Positions 22,678-31,621 are shown, numbered from the stretch's first letter. The stretch: DNA of 64,000 nucleotides from Lysobacteraceae bacterium SCN 69-320 (GCA_001725155.1 MEFP01000009.1:62001-126000), one strand, 5' to 3'. Numbers and translations are program-made. Notes: a model not told the origin generated them from the sequence alone.

Positions 22678-23369
22678 GCACGCCGCCGCGCTCGCGCTTG
22701 GGCGCGCTGCATCTGCAGCGTTATCTGATCACCGGGATACTCACGGTCATCCCGCTGTGGATCACCTTCATCGTGTTCCGCTTCATCGCCTCGCTGCTGG
22801 CCGAGTTCGGCGCACCGCTGATCAATGCGCTGTTCACCTGGCTCGGCGCGCTGTTTCCCGGGCTGCGCACCCTGCTGGCGGAAACCTGGCTGATCCACGC
22901 GATCAGCCTCGCGGCGACCCTGGTCATCCTGTATCTGATCGGCCTCGTCGCCAACCGCGTGCTCGGCCAGCGCCTGCTCGCCGCGTTCGACGCACTGATG
23001 GAGCGCATCCCGCTGGTGCACTCGATCTACGGCGGCACCAAGAAGCTCATGGCGCTGCTGCAGAACAAGCCCAATGGCACGCAGCGCGTGGTGCTCGTCG
23101 ACTTTCCGTCGGCCGGGCTCAAGTCGGTCGGCTTCGTCACGCGCGTGTTCGAGGACGCCGACGGCCGTTCCCTCGCCGCGGTCTACGTGCCGACCACGCC
23201 GAATCCGACCGGCGGCTATCTCGAAATCGTGCCGACCGAGCGTCTGATCGCGACCGACTGGAGCGTCGACCAGGCCATGGCCTTCGTGCTGTCGGTCGGC
23301 GCGGTCGCGCCCGACGCGGCGTTCCCGGCCATCGAGCCCGGCCCGCCCGCGCCGCGCGATCCGGCCTGA
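22674..23369 (+). CDS. DUF502 inner-membrane protein
   Basis: A 231-residue protein with two membrane segments (YLITGILTVIPLWITFIVF at about 20-38 and AISLAATLVILYLIGLVANR at about 77-96), then a soluble region with RIPLVHSIYGGTKKLM and PNPTGGYLEIVPTERL, which are diagnostic of DUF502. Function unknown. The GTG start at 22674 shares 4 bp with the kinase stop (GTGA), so translation is coupled and the two may act at the same membrane site. Confidence 0.9.
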   Translation: MSTPPRSRLGALHLQRYLITGILTVIPLWITFIVFRFIASLLAEFGAPLINALFTWLGALFPGLRTLLAETWLIHAISLAATLVILYLIGLVANRVLGQRLLAAFDALMERIPLVHSIYGGTKKLMALLQNKPNGTQRVVLVDFPSAGLKSVGFVTRVFEDADGRSLAAVYVPTTPNPTGGYLEIVPTERLIATDWSVDQAMAFVLSVGAVAPDAAFPAIEPGPPAPRDPA

Positions 23370-23377
23370 GCCCCGCG

Positions 23378-23390
23378 TACAATGCGCGCC
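23378..23390 (+). promoter_or_regulatory. -10/discriminator of tesB
   Basis: TACAAT (23378-23383) directly followed by GCGCGCC (23384-23390), 20 bp before the tesB ATG. No clear -35. Confidence 0.55.
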
Positions 23391-23410
23391 CCACTGCCGA
23401 CCCGACGACT

Positions 23411-24274
23411 ATGACCCACGCCGTAGTCCACGAACTGATCGACCTGCTCGCGCTGGAGCGCCTCGAAGACAACCTGTTCCGCGGCCAGAGCCGCGACATC
23501 GGCACCAGGTACGTGTTCGGCGGCCAGGTGCTCGGCCAGGCGCTGTCGGCGGCGCAGAAGACCGTCGACGACCCGCGCCACGCGCACTCGCTGCATGCCT
23601 ATTTCCTGCGCGCCGGCGACATCGACGCGCCGATCGTCTATTCGGTGGAGCGCACGCGCGACGGCAGCAGCTTCTCGGTGCGTCGCGTCGTGGCGATCCA
23701 GCACGGCCAGCCGATCTTCACCTGCTCGGTCAGTTTCCAGATCGAGGAAAGCGGCGTGGAGCACCAGTTGTCCATGCCCGAAGTGCCCAAGCCCGAAGAC
23801 CTCGCGGCGCCGGCGCCGATCGCGCCGGAACAGCTCGAACGCGTGCCGGTCAAGCTGCAGCGCTGGCTCGGCATGAAGGGACCGTTCGAGTTCCGCCACG
23901 TCTATCCGCGCGACGAGTTCAATCCGCCCAAGCGGCCGCCGTACCAGCAGGTCTGGTTCCGCCTCAGCGACGGCGTGCCCGACAACCCCGAGCTGCACCG
24001 CACCCTGCTCGCCTATGCCTCGGACTTCCATCTGATCGGCACGGCGACCTTCCCGCACGGCATCTCCTATTTCCAGCCCAACGTGCAGATGGCGAGCCTG
24101 GACCATGCGCTGTGGTTCCACCGCCCGTTCCGCGCCGACGACTGGCTGCTGTACAGCTGCGACAGCCCCAGCGCGCAGAACGCGCGCGGCCTGGCCCGCG
24201 GCATGATCTACGACCGCCACGGCGTGCTTGTCGCGAGCACCGCCCAGGAAGGCCTGATCCGCCTGACGAAATGA
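23411..24274 (+). CDS. tesB: Acyl-CoA thioesterase II
   Basis: A 287-residue double hot-dog enzyme hydrolysing medium- and long-chain acyl-CoA. RYVFGGQVLGQALSAA (about 34-49), HSLHAYFLRAGD (about 61-72) and SSFSVRRVVAIQHGQPIF match the first fold. The second carries the catalytic aspartate in YASDFHLIGT (about 197-206), and DHALWFHRPFRADDWLLY follows. ATG at 23411, 41 bp after DUF502, with its own -10-like element. Confidence 0.96.
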   Translation: MTHAVVHELIDLLALERLEDNLFRGQSRDIGTRYVFGGQVLGQALSAAQKTVDDPRHAHSLHAYFLRAGDIDAPIVYSVERTRDGSSFSVRRVVAIQHGQPIFTCSVSFQIEESGVEHQLSMPEVPKPEDLAAPAPIAPEQLERVPVKLQRWLGMKGPFEFRHVYPRDEFNPPKRPPYQQVWFRLSDGVPDNPELHRTLLAYASDFHLIGTATFPHGISYFQPNVQMASLDHALWFHRPFRADDWLLYSCDSPSAQNARGLARGMIYDRHGVLVASTAQEGLIRLTK

Positions 24275-24302
24275 TTGCCGCCGAGCCACGAAACGCCCAT
24301 CC

Positions 24303-24749
24303 ATGAGACAGATCTACACATCGCTGCGCCAGGAAAACATCGACCGCGTCGTCGCGCTCATGAGCGAGCACGACATCCAGACCACGGTCACGAACCGCAG
24401 CAGCTACAAGGGCGGCGACTGGAAGCGCTTCAGCTACAGCAACCGCCCCGACGCGAGCACCTGGCCGCAGGTCTGGGTCGTCAACGCGAACGACCAGACC
24501 CGCGCGCGCGAACTGCTGCGCGAGGCCGGCATCGAGCCGCCGGTGCGCTATGCCGAGGAGCTGGCCGCCTCGCGCGAACCGCTGACCGGCCAGGCGCGCC
24601 ACCGCGCCGTCGCCGGCCGCATGCGTCTGGTGACCCTGGCCCTCGTCGCGGTCGCCGCGCTGCTGCTGTCGCTGCGCACCTGCAGCAGCGGGTCCGACGA
24701 GCCCGGGCCGCCGCAGAAGCGCCAGGTCGTGCCGGTGACGACCCACTGA
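24303..24749 (+). CDS. DUF2007-domain protein with C-terminal membrane anchor
   Basis: A 148-residue protein. Residues about 1-80 (MRQIYTSLRQENIDRVVALM ... WPQVWVVNANDQTRARELL) form a DUF2007 'putative signal-transducing' domain, often annotated as pathogenicity-like protein in Xanthomonas. A membrane helix follows at about 105-123 (MRLVTLALVAVAALLLSL) with a short hydrophilic tail. The orientation suggests a cytosolic domain on a tail anchor. Role unknown. It lies 28 bp after tesB and 3 bp before the DUF421 gene. Confidence 0.82.
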   Translation: MRQIYTSLRQENIDRVVALMSEHDIQTTVTNRSSYKGGDWKRFSYSNRPDASTWPQVWVVNANDQTRARELLREAGIEPPVRYAEELAASREPLTGQARHRAVAGRMRLVTLALVAVAALLLSLRTCSSGSDEPGPPQKRQVVPVTTH

Positions 24750-24752
24750 GCC

Positions 24753-25223
24753 ATGTGGAACCTCGGCGAGCCCTGGTGGCAGCTGCTGGCACGGGCCAGC
24801 ATCATCTACCTCGTGCTGTTCGTGCTGTTCCGCTTTTCCGGCAAGCGGCAGGCCGGCCAGATGACGCCGTTCGACCTGCTGTTGCTGCTGATCATTTCCA
24901 ACGGCGTGCAGAACGCGATGATCGGCCAGGACACCTCGGTGCTCGGCGGCCTCGTCGTGGCCATCACCCTGATCGCCCTGAACCAGCTGTTCGGCTGGCT
25001 CAGCAGCCGCAATCGCCGCATCGAGCGCCTGCTCGAAGGGCGGCCCGAAGTGCTGGTGCACAACGGCCATGTGTTCGAGGACGTGCTCGCGCGCAACCAG
25101 ATGACCGTGGAGGAGCTGCGCTCAGCGCTGCGCCGCGAAGGCTGTTTCGATCTCGACGAGGTCGCCTTCGCCGTGCTCGAGACCAACGGCGCGGTGTCGG
25201 TCAAGACGCGCAGCGCAGCGTAG
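24753..25223 (+). CDS. DUF421 (YetF-like) membrane protein
   Basis: A 156-residue protein with about three membrane helices in the first 90 residues (IIYLVLFVLFRFSGKR, LLLLLIISNGVQNAMIG, GGLVVAITLIALNQLF), then a small soluble YetF-like domain (EGRPEVLVHNGHVFEDVLAR, MTVEELRSALRREG, AVLETNGAVSV). The motif FRFSGKRQAGQMTPFDLL is typical of DUF421. Function unknown; relatives affect germination and membrane behaviour in Bacillus. Its stop codon is embedded in the bpt -10 element. Confidence 0.9.
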   Translation: MWNLGEPWWQLLARASIIYLVLFVLFRFSGKRQAGQMTPFDLLLLLIISNGVQNAMIGQDTSVLGGLVVAITLIALNQLFGWLSSRNRRIERLLEGRPEVLVHNGHVFEDVLARNQMTVEELRSALRREGCFDLDEVAFAVLETNGAVSVKTRSAA

Positions 25224-25233
25224 AATCCCGTCC
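25221..25233 (+). promoter_or_regulatory. -10/discriminator of bpt, overlapping the DUF421 stop
   Basis: TAGAAT (25221-25226) supplies the TAG stop of the upstream gene and is followed by CCCGTCC; the bpt ATG is 21 bp further on. Confidence 0.5.
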
Positions 25234-25254
25234 GACGGCCCCCGGGATGCAGCC

Positions 25255-25995
25255 ATGAAATCCGATGTCGTCCGCCTGTTCCAGACCCTGCCGCACGACT
25301 GCGGCTATTACGGCGGGCGCATCGCGCAGAACCTCGTCATCGACCCGAGCGCGCCGCATCTGGCCGGCGTCTACGGCCTGGCCCTCACGCGCGGTTTCCG
25401 CCGTGCCGGCGGCCACGTCTACCATCCGCACTGCGGCAGCTGCCGCGCCTGCGTGCCCTGCCGCGTCGTCGTCGATGCGTTCCGTCCGGATCGCAGCCAG
25501 CGCCGCTGCCGATCGCGCAACGCCGACCTGCAGCTGCAGGTCGAGCCCGCGCGGCATACCGAGGAATACTTCGAGCTCTATCAGCGCTATCTGCTCGGCC
25601 GCCACCGCGGCGGCGGCATGGATTCGCCGCAGCACGAGGATTTCTCGCGTTTTCTGTACACCGACTGGAGCCCGACCCGCTTCCTCGAACTGCGCCGCAA
25701 CGGCCGCCTGCTCGGCGTCGCCGTCACCGACGTCTGCGCCCAGGGCCTGTCGGCGGTATACACGTTCTACGATCCGGCCGAGACCGAGCGCGGCCTCGGC
25801 ACGTTCGCGATCCAGGCGCAGATCGACTGGGCACTGAGCGAAGGCCTGCCGCATCTGTACCTGGGCTACTGGATCGCCGGTCACCCGAAGATGGACTACA
25901 AGCGCCGTTTCCAGCCGCTGGAGCTGCTGCTGCACGGCAGCTGGGTCACGTTCGACGCGATCGACGAGAATCGGGATCTGCCGGGACCTGGCTGA
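25255..25995 (+). CDS. bpt: Aspartate/glutamate leucyltransferase (N-degron pathway)
   Basis: A 246-residue ATE/Bpt-family aminoacyl-tRNA-protein transferase that adds Leu to N-terminal Asp or Glu, making substrates for ClpS-ClpAP. The N-terminal domain has the cysteine cluster YHPHCGSCRACVPCRV (about 55-70), preceded by HDCGYYGGR. The GNAT-like C-terminal part includes SAVYTFYDP, RGLGTFAIQAQIDWA and YLGYWIAGHPKMDYKRRFQP. Length and motifs fit Bpt rather than eukaryotic ATE1. Monocistronic, with a -10-like element overlapping the previous stop. Confidence 0.95.
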   Translation: MKSDVVRLFQTLPHDCGYYGGRIAQNLVIDPSAPHLAGVYGLALTRGFRRAGGHVYHPHCGSCRACVPCRVVVDAFRPDRSQRRCRSRNADLQLQVEPARHTEEYFELYQRYLLGRHRGGGMDSPQHEDFSRFLYTDWSPTRFLELRRNGRLLGVAVTDVCAQGLSAVYTFYDPAETERGLGTFAIQAQIDWALSEGLPHLYLGYWIAGHPKMDYKRRFQPLELLLHGSWVTFDAIDENRDLPGPG

Positions 25996-26220
25996 CGCGA
26001 CGACGTCGACAAGAGCATCGAAGCTGCCTGTGCAACGGCGAACGCCGGTCCTTGTGGGATTCGGGTTCGACGCATTTCTGAGCTGCCCGTGCGGCAGTGC
26101 CAACACCACGGCTCACCGCCGTGTCACGGCATGTGGGACCGGCGACGCACCGCCGTCTGTTCGCTCGCCGGCGCAGCCTTCGTTCCTGCCGATGTTCCCG
26201 TCCCCTACATCGGAGCCCGT

Positions 26221-26508
26221 ATGTCGCCGTCGTCCCGCCTGCTGCTGACCCTTCTGTTCTGCGCTACCGCCTCCGCGGCGTCGGCGCAGACACCCGACAA
26301 GGAAACCGCCGTGAACTGCAAAGGTCCATTCAAAGCCCTGCTCGAAGCCAGCCATGCCGAGAAGCGCGGCGTCACCCTGTTCTTCAACGGCCAGAGCCTG
26401 TCGGGCATCGTCACCGCCTGTCACGACGACGGCCGCATCGAGATGCGCAGCCAGCAGTTCAGCAAGGTCGTCGTGCTGGCCGACCGCATCGACGCCGCAG
26501 CCATGTGA
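26221..26508 (+). CDS. Small exported protein of unknown function
   Basis: A 95-residue protein: signal peptide (1 to about 22, cleavage after ASA), then about 70 residues with two cysteines (VNCKGP and VTACHDDG) that could form one disulfide. The mature part reads as a short beta-rich domain (VTLFFNGQSLSGIVTAC, RIEMRSQQFSKVVVLADRID), reminiscent of an Sm-like fold, but no family was recognised. ATG at 26221 has GGAG just upstream. It faces the 93-residue gene tail to tail with 11 bp between. Confidence 0.6.
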   Translation: MSPSSRLLLTLLFCATASAASAQTPDKETAVNCKGPFKALLEASHAEKRGVTLFFNGQSLSGIVTACHDDGRIEMRSQQFSKVVVLADRIDAAAM

Positions 26509-26519
26509 TCCAGCGCAAC

Positions 26520-26801
26520 CTACGGCTCCGTGCCGCGCTGCGCGAAGCCGATGCCGTGCTCGCTGTGCACCGACATCACGAGACGGATCATCGCGTGCGG
26601 CAGCATGATTTCCAGCTCGCTCGGCAGGCCGCGCTGGTCCTTGCCAGCCAGGGTCATGCCGAACAGCGGTCCGGAGGTGTCGACTTCCGCGCAGACGATG
26701 TGCGGGCCGCCGGCGCCGTCGAGCAGATACGGTTTGATCGGTTCGCCGAGCGCTTCGATCGCCTGCGGAAACAGAAAGACGGCGTATTGGGTGTCGCTCA
26801 C
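26520..26801 (-). CDS. 93-residue protein of unknown function coupled to the FMN synthase-like gene
   Basis: Starts with GTG at 26801 inside the stop of the preceding gene (GTGA, 4-bp overlap). No signal peptide or membrane segment; no cysteine cluster except C37. The sequence (AVFLFPQAIEALGEPIKPYL, GGPHIVCAEVDTSGPLFGMT, ELEIMLPHAMIRLVMSV) suggests a small alpha/beta domain. No family was recognised. Reading frame and codon use match the neighbours. Tight coupling implies that it works with, or regulates, the 504-residue enzyme-like protein. Confidence 0.65.
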   Translation of the reverse strand: MSDTQYAVFLFPQAIEALGEPIKPYLLDGAGGPHIVCAEVDTSGPLFGMTLAGKDQRGLPSELEIMLPHAMIRLVMSVHSEHGIGFAQRGTEP

Positions 26802-28312
26802 GGGCGGGCTCCGGCAGGATCGGTGGCATAGGGATAGAGCTCGTCGAGGCGGCGCGACAGGCCGTCGTCGCCGACGACGCGCGCATGCCAGCGGCGCAGC
26901 TCGCGCGGTTCGCGCACACCGCAGGCATGAGCGATCACGCCGACTTCGCGCATGAGATTGTTCGCATAGTGTGCGACGCGCTCGGCCTTGTCGGTCACGA
27001 CCAGGCCGCGCTGCAGGCGCGGATCGTGCGTGGTCACGCCGGTCGGGCAGGTGTTGCGGTTGCACTGCAACGCCTGGATGCAGCCCAGCGCGAACATGAA
27101 GCCGCGCGCCGAATTGACGAAGTCCGCGCCCATGGCCAGCGCCCAGGCGACCTCGTACGGCGTGATGCATTTGCCCGAGCAGATCACGCGGATGCGCTCG
27201 CGCAGGCCGCCGCGCGTCAAGGTGTCGACGAGCAGCGGCAGCGCCTCGCGCAGCGGCAGGCCGACGCCATCCATGAGCGACTGCGGCGCCGCGCCGGTGC
27301 CGCCTTCGGAGCCGTCGACGACGATGAAATCCGGCGCGCTCGCGCTGCCGCGCTTGTGCACTTCGGCGCAGAGCTCGGCGATCCAGGCCACGTCGCCGAG
27401 CGGCGCCTTGAAGCCCGTGGGCTTGCCGGTCACCTCGCGGATGTGGCTGATCATGTCGAGCAGCTCGCCGACGCTGTTGACCTCCGGATGACGATTCGGG
27501 CTGATCGAGTCGGTGCCGACGGGAATGCCGCGGATCGCGGCGATTTCCGGCGTGACCTTCGCCGCCGGCAGCACGCCGCCCTTGCCGGGCTTGGCCCCCT
27601 GGCCGAGCTTGAGGTTGAACATCTTGACCTGCGGATGCGCGGCGATCGCGCGCAGCTTGTCGTCGTCGAGGCGGCCGTGCTCGTCGCGCACGCCGTACTT
27701 GGCCGTGCCGATCTCGAACACGATGCTGCAGCCGCCTTCGAGGTGATACGGCGACAGACCGCCCTCGCCCGTGTCGACCCAGACGCCGGCCTTCTGCGCG
27801 CCGCGCGTCAGCGCGCGCACGGCAGGCGCGGAGATCGCGCCGAAGCTCATGGCCGAGACGTTGAAGAACGCCGCATGCGCATACGGTTCGCGCGCATGCG
27901 GACCGATCAGCAGCGGCTGCGGCGCGACGGCGTCCTCGTCCAGGGTCGGAAACGCCGTGTTGACGAAGAACACCGTGCCTTCGGGCCGCAGATCGCGCGT
28001 GGAGCCGAACGCGCGCGTATTGTCGACGTCCTTCGCCGCGCGATAGACCCAGGTGCGCTGCGCGCGATTGAACGGCAATTCCTCGCGATCCATGGCGAAG
28101 AAATACTGGCGGAAGAATTCGCCGAGATGCTCGAACCAGTAGCGGAAACGGCCTATGACCGGATAGTTGCGCAGTACCGCGCTGCGCGTCTGGTTGCGGT
28201 CGACGACGAAGAACACCAGCGTGGCCAGCAGCACCGAACCGACCACGACGAGAAACAGCGCGGCCATGAGTTCGATGGTGCCGATGACCCATCCGGCGAG
28301 GTTGGCTTGCAT
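26798..28312 (-). CDS. Membrane-anchored FMN-binding glutamate synthase-like protein
   Basis: A 504-residue protein: N-terminal membrane segment (about 14-37, LMAALFLVVVGSVLLATLVF), then the alpha-subunit-type glutamate synthase central/FMN domain (NVSAMSFGAISAPAVRALTR, GGLSPYHLEGG, LGQGAKPGKGG, GTDSISPNRH, DGSEGGTGAAP, CNRNTCPTGV). The last motif carries the cysteines that ligate an iron-sulfur cluster in true GltB. The glutaminase and GXGXG domains of full GltB are missing, so a different FMN-dependent reaction is likely. ATG at 28312 with a TAGGAT/CGCGGAA element upstream. Confidence 0.9.
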   Translation of the reverse strand: MQANLAGWVIGTIELMAALFLVVVGSVLLATLVFFVVDRNQTRSAVLRNYPVIGRFRYWFEHLGEFFRQYFFAMDREELPFNRAQRTWVYRAAKDVDNTRAFGSTRDLRPEGTVFFVNTAFPTLDEDAVAPQPLLIGPHAREPYAHAAFFNVSAMSFGAISAPAVRALTRGAQKAGVWVDTGEGGLSPYHLEGGCSIVFEIGTAKYGVRDEHGRLDDDKLRAIAAHPQVKMFNLKLGQGAKPGKGGVLPAAKVTPEIAAIRGIPVGTDSISPNRHPEVNSVGELLDMISHIREVTGKPTGFKAPLGDVAWIAELCAEVHKRGSASAPDFIVVDGSEGGTGAAPQSLMDGVGLPLREALPLLVDTLTRGGLRERIRVICSGKCITPYEVAWALAMGADFVNSARGFMFALGCIQALQCNRNTCPTGVTTHDPRLQRGLVVTDKAERVAHYANNLMREVGVIAHACGVREPRELRRWHARVVGDDGLSRRLDELYPYATDPAGARP

Positions 28313-28332
28313 GAGCGCGGCTCCGCGGGCGA

Positions 28333-28345
28333 TTCCGCGATCCTA
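28333..28345 (-). promoter_or_regulatory. -10/discriminator of the FMN synthase-like gene
   Basis: On the minus strand TAGGAT (28345-28340) followed by CGCGGAA, 21 bp before the ATG. Confidence 0.45.
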
Positions 28346-28474
28346 GCAGGCTGTCGCGGAAAGGACCGCGATTAAAGCGTCGTGGAGGCAGCGCTGCATC
28401 GGCGTTTCGATGCTTCCCTCCAGCGCTGTTGAGCAACGCATTCGAGTGATCGCGTCGAAAGACTGGCGCGACAA

Positions 28475-28676
28475 CCCATCCCCACCCATACCCTCCCCTT
28501 GAAGGGGAGGGCTTGCTACGGCGAGCCTTCGAACCCTCCCCTTCAACTTGCTACGGCGAGCCTTCGAAACCCTTCCCTCAAATTGCCACGGCGAGCCTTC
28601 GAATCCCTTCCCTCAATTGCCACGGCGAGCCCTTGAAACCCTCCCCTTCAAGGGGAGGGTATGGGTGGGGATGGGG
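28475..28676. repeat. Inverted-repeat element A (CCCTCCCC...GGGGAGGG arms)
   Basis: The left arm (28475-28511) reads CCCATCCCCACCCATA then the hairpin CCCTCCCC-TTGAA-GGGGAGGG. The right arm (28639-28676) is its near-exact inverse: the same hairpin, then TATGGGTGGGGATGGGG. About 127 bp lie between the arms. A related arrangement occurs at 59061-59194 and a single hairpin copy at 37944-37966. Confidence 0.85.
28512..28651. repeat. Four tandem ~35-bp units inside element A
   Basis: Units start at 28512, 28547, 28583 and 28617. Each reads TTGCYACGGCGAGCCTTCGA followed by a CCCTCCCCTT-like tail, with small differences between copies. The tail of each unit copies half of the arm hairpin, so the array probably grew by slippage from the element end. 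There are no unique spacers. Confidence 0.85.
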
Positions 28677-28749
28677 TTCGTGCCCCGCCAATCCGACCGC
28701 AATCTCGCTGCCATTTTCTCTGAAGGGGAAGATTTCCTGCGTGGTGCGC

Positions 28750-29934
28750 TCAGCCCAGCCGCACGGTGATCTTCGCCGCCGCCGCACGGGCCTTCGCACG
28801 CGCCTCGTCGACGTCGGCGCCGCGCGCGAGCGTGACGGCCATGCGCCGGCGGCCGCGCACTTCGGGCTTGCCGAACAGGCGCAGCATCGTGTCGGGCTCG
28901 GCCAGTGCCTCGGCCACGCCGCGATAGGTCGGCGCCGCGCCGTCGCCGTCGACGAGCACCGCGCAGGAAGCCGACGGGCCGAGCTGGCGAATGACCGGTA
29001 TCGGCAAGCCGAGAATCGCGCGCACGTGCAGCGCGAACTGCGACAGCTCCTGCGCGATCAGGGTGACGAGGCCGGTGTCGTGCGGCCGCGGACTGACCTC
29101 AGAGAAGATCACTTCGTCGCCGCGTACGAACAGCTCCACGCCGAACACGCCCCAGCCGCCGAGTTCGTCGGTGACGGCGCGCGCGATGTCCTGCGCACGC
29201 TGCAGCGCGAGTGCGGACATCGGCTGCGGCTGCCACGATTCGCGATAGTCGCCGTCGACCTGCAGATGCCCGATCGGTGCGCAGAAACTCGTGCCGTCGC
29301 GATGGCGCACGGTCAGCAAGGTGATCTCGTAGTCGAACGCGACGAAGCCTTCGACGATGATGCGGCCCTGCCCGGCGCGGCCGCCGCTCTGCGCGTAGGC
29401 CCAGGCGTCGGCGATGTCGGCGCCGCTGCGGATCACGCTCTGGCCCTTGCCCGACGAACTCATGACCGGCTTGACCACGCACGGCAGGCCCAGCGCCTGC
29501 ACCGCCGCACGGTATTCGTCCTCGCTGTCGCAGAAGCGGTACGGCGACGTCGGCAGGCCCAGGGTTTCGGCGGCGAGCCGGCGTATGCCTTCGCGGTCCA
29601 TCGTCAGCCAGGTCGCGCGTGCGGTCGGGATCACGCGCAGGCCTTCGCGTTCGAGCTCGATCAGGGTCGGCGTATGGATCGCTTCGATCTCGGGCACGAC
29701 CAGGTCGGGCTTCTCCAGCGCGATCACGCGGCGCAGTTCCTGCGGATCGAGCATGTTGATCACATGGCTGCGGTGCGCGACCTGCATGGCCGGCGCGTTC
29801 GCATAGCGGTCGACCGCGATGACTTCGACCGCATAGCGCTGCGCTTCGATCGCGACTTCCTTGCCGAGCTCGCCCGACCCCAGCAGCAGCAGACGCAGCG
29901 CGCCGGGCGAACCGGGAGTGCCGAAGGGTTTCAT
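28750..29934 (-). CDS. purT: Formate-dependent phosphoribosylglycinamide formyltransferase (GAR transformylase 2)
   Basis: A 394-residue ATP-grasp enzyme that uses formate and ATP to formylate GAR in purine synthesis. [18 protein letters not shown] (about 16-33) begins the preATP-grasp domain; [16 protein letters not shown] (about 150-165) and the metal-binding [26 protein letters not shown] segment (about 262-287) define the active site. Length equals E. coli PurT. ATG at 29934 has GGAG six bases upstream and a TACAAT/CAGCGGC element. An independent transcript. Confidence 0.97.
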   Translation of the reverse strand: MKPFGTPGSPGALRLLLLGSGELGKEVAIEAQRYAVEVIAVDRYANAPAMQVAHRSHVINMLDPQELRRVIALEKPDLVVPEIEAIHTPTLIELEREGLRVIPTARATWLTMDREGIRRLAAETLGLPTSPYRFCDSEDEYRAAVQALGLPCVVKPVMSSSGKGQSVIRSGADIADAWAYAQSGGRAGQGRIIVEGFVAFDYEITLLTVRHRDGTSFCAPIGHLQVDGDYRESWQPQPMSALALQRAQDIARAVTDELGGWGVFGVELFVRGDEVIFSEVSPRPHDTGLVTLIAQELSQFALHVRAILGLPIPVIRQLGPSASCAVLVDGDGAAPTYRGVAEALAEPDTMLRLFGKPEVRGRRRMAVTLARGADVDEARAKARAAAAKITVRLG

Positions 29935-29956
29935 GCCGAACTCCACAGACAGGAAA

Positions 29957-29969
29957 GCCGCTGATTGTA
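29957..29969 (-). promoter_or_regulatory. -10/discriminator of purT
   Basis: Minus strand TACAAT (29969-29964) followed by CAGCGGC, ending 22 bp before the ATG. Confidence 0.5.
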
Positions 29970-30142
29970 GGAGATGCCAGCCGGGGCTGACGAACCGGCA
30001 GCAGTTGCCAACCGCTTCGCGCGACGGCGGCGCCGCGCCGCCCGCGGCGCGGAACATTCGTCCACGGACCAGGGTCGCAGCGACGGTCCAGCCTGCCGCC
30101 GGCGTCTGGCACACTAGGCTTTCCTCATCCGCGTCCCTGCTC

Positions 30143-31594
30143 ATGCGCCCACTCGTCCGCTTCGCCCGCCCGCTCGCCTGCCTGCTGCTCGTCGCCGCCG
30201 CCGCGGCGCAGGCCGCCGCCGAAGAAACCTGGATGAGCGTGACCCTGGACGGGCGCAAGATCGGTCACATGCTGAACCGGCGCGAGGTGCGCGACGACCG
30301 CATCGTGACCACGCAGAGCATGAACCTCAGCATCGAACGCGTCGGCGTCGCGGTCGCGCTGGAAGTCAGCGAGATCCACGAGGAAACCGCCGCCGGCAAA
30401 CCGCTGGCCTTCCATACGCGCTCGCGCATGTCCGGCGTGGAGTCGACCAGCGACGGCACCGTCGCCGCCGACGGCAGGATCACCGTGCGCAGCACGGTCG
30501 GCGGACAGAGCCAGCAGCAGCAGGTGCAGTGGCCGGCCGGCGCGCTGTTCAGCGAAGGGCTGCGGCTGGAAGCGATCAGGCGCGGCCTGTCGCCGGGCAC
30601 GCGCTACGAAAGCCAGGCCTACCAGGCGCTGAATCTCGAAGCGTTTCCGCTGACCACGACGATCAAGGCACCCGAGCTCGTCGACGTGCCCGGCGGCCGG
30701 CGCGAACTGATCCGCGTCGAGCGCGAGCTGAAACTGCCGGGCCTGCCGCTGTCCAGCACCGACTGGATGGACAAGGACTATCAGGTGCGCAAGGTCGCCA
30801 TGTCCCAGCTCGGCCTCAAGCTCGAAGTGCTGGCCTGCGATCAGGCCTGTGCGCTGGCGCCGAACCAGCCGGCCGACAGCCTGCAGCAGGCGCTGGTGCG
30901 CGCGCCGCGCAGCCTGAAGCCGGCGGATCTGCAGCAGCCGCTGCGCTATCGGCTGCGCCTGCGCGAAGCAGCCGGCGCGGTGGACTTTCCGCAGACCGGC
31001 GAGCAGCGCGTCGAAGGCAAGGGCGCAACGCGGCTGGTCACCGTATCGCCGCAGGCGAAGGCCGGCACCGAAGCGCCGCCGCTGCCCGCCGACAGCCAGC
31101 CGAACGCGTGGCTGCAGTCCAACGCCAGCGAAATCGTGCGTCTGGCCAGCGAAGCCTCGCCGGGCGACGACAAGAAGCCGGCCGAGCGCATGCGCGAACT
31201 CGAGACCTTCGTCGCCGGCTACATCAACAAGAAGGGCCTCAGCGTCGGCTATGCCTCGGCGCTGGAAACCGCGCAGACGCGTCAGGGCGACTGCACCGAG
31301 CATGCCCTGCTGCTGGCCGCGCTCGGCCGCGCGCGCGGCATCCCGACGCGCATCGCGACCGGCCTGGCGTTCACCGAAAGCTTCGGCGGCGCCGAACGCG
31401 TGTTCGTGCCGCATGCCTGGGTGCAGGCCTGGGTCGACGGACGCTGGCAGAGCTACGACGCGGCGCTGGGTCGCTTCGACAGCGGCCATATCGCGCTCGG
31501 CGTCGGCGACGGCGACCCCTGGCGCTTCTTCTCCGGCGTAGGCACCTTGGGCAATCTGCAGCTCGAGGCGGTCGATCCGGCGGCGGCGCACTGA
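30143..31594 (+). CDS. Exported transglutaminase-like (cysteine) protein
   Basis: A 483-residue protein with a signal peptide (1 to about 26, ending AQAAA). A long beta-rich N-terminal region (about 27-330) precedes a transglutaminase-like domain with an intact catalytic triad: C384 in [10 protein letters not shown]424 in VPHAWVQAW and D439 in SYDAALG. Related domains act as proteases, amidases or cross-linkers in the periplasm; the substrate is not evident. It is followed after 27 bp by an exported gene and could be co-transcribed with it. Confidence 0.85.
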   Translation: MRPLVRFARPLACLLLVAAAAAQAAAEETWMSVTLDGRKIGHMLNRREVRDDRIVTTQSMNLSIERVGVAVALEVSEIHEETAAGKPLAFHTRSRMSGVESTSDGTVAADGRITVRSTVGGQSQQQQVQWPAGALFSEGLRLEAIRRGLSPGTRYESQAYQALNLEAFPLTTTIKAPELVDVPGGRRELIRVERELKLPGLPLSSTDWMDKDYQVRKVAMSQLGLKLEVLACDQACALAPNQPADSLQQALVRAPRSLKPADLQQPLRYRLRLREAAGAVDFPQTGEQRVEGKGATRLVTVSPQAKAGTEAPPLPADSQPNAWLQSNASEIVRLASEASPGDDKKPAERMRELETFVAGYINKKGLSVGYASALETAQTRQGDCTEHALLLAALGRARGIPTRIATGLAFTESFGGAERVFVPHAWVQAWVDGRWQSYDAALGRFDSGHIALGVGDGDPWRFFSGVGTLGNLQLEAVDPAAAH

Positions 31595-31621
31595 GCCTGC
31601 CGCGATCGCGCCACGCATCGC

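Larger units (their letters stand above)
28313..28749. other. 437-bp intergenic region holding an inverted-repeat element
   Basis: No credible gene. It includes the promoter of the FMN synthase-like gene (TAGGAT at 28340-28345, minus strand) and, from 28475 to 28676, an element with mirrored arms and an internal tandem repeat described separately. The purT stop is at 28750. Confidence 0.7.

Noticed and set aside
28512..28651. Possible CRISPR array
   Set aside because: Units are head-to-tail with no unique spacers, differ from each other, and no cas gene is present. It is a tandem repeat.
28513..29964. A 483-codon open frame beginning in the tandem repeats
   Set aside because: The first part translates the repeat array and the rest is antisense to purT.
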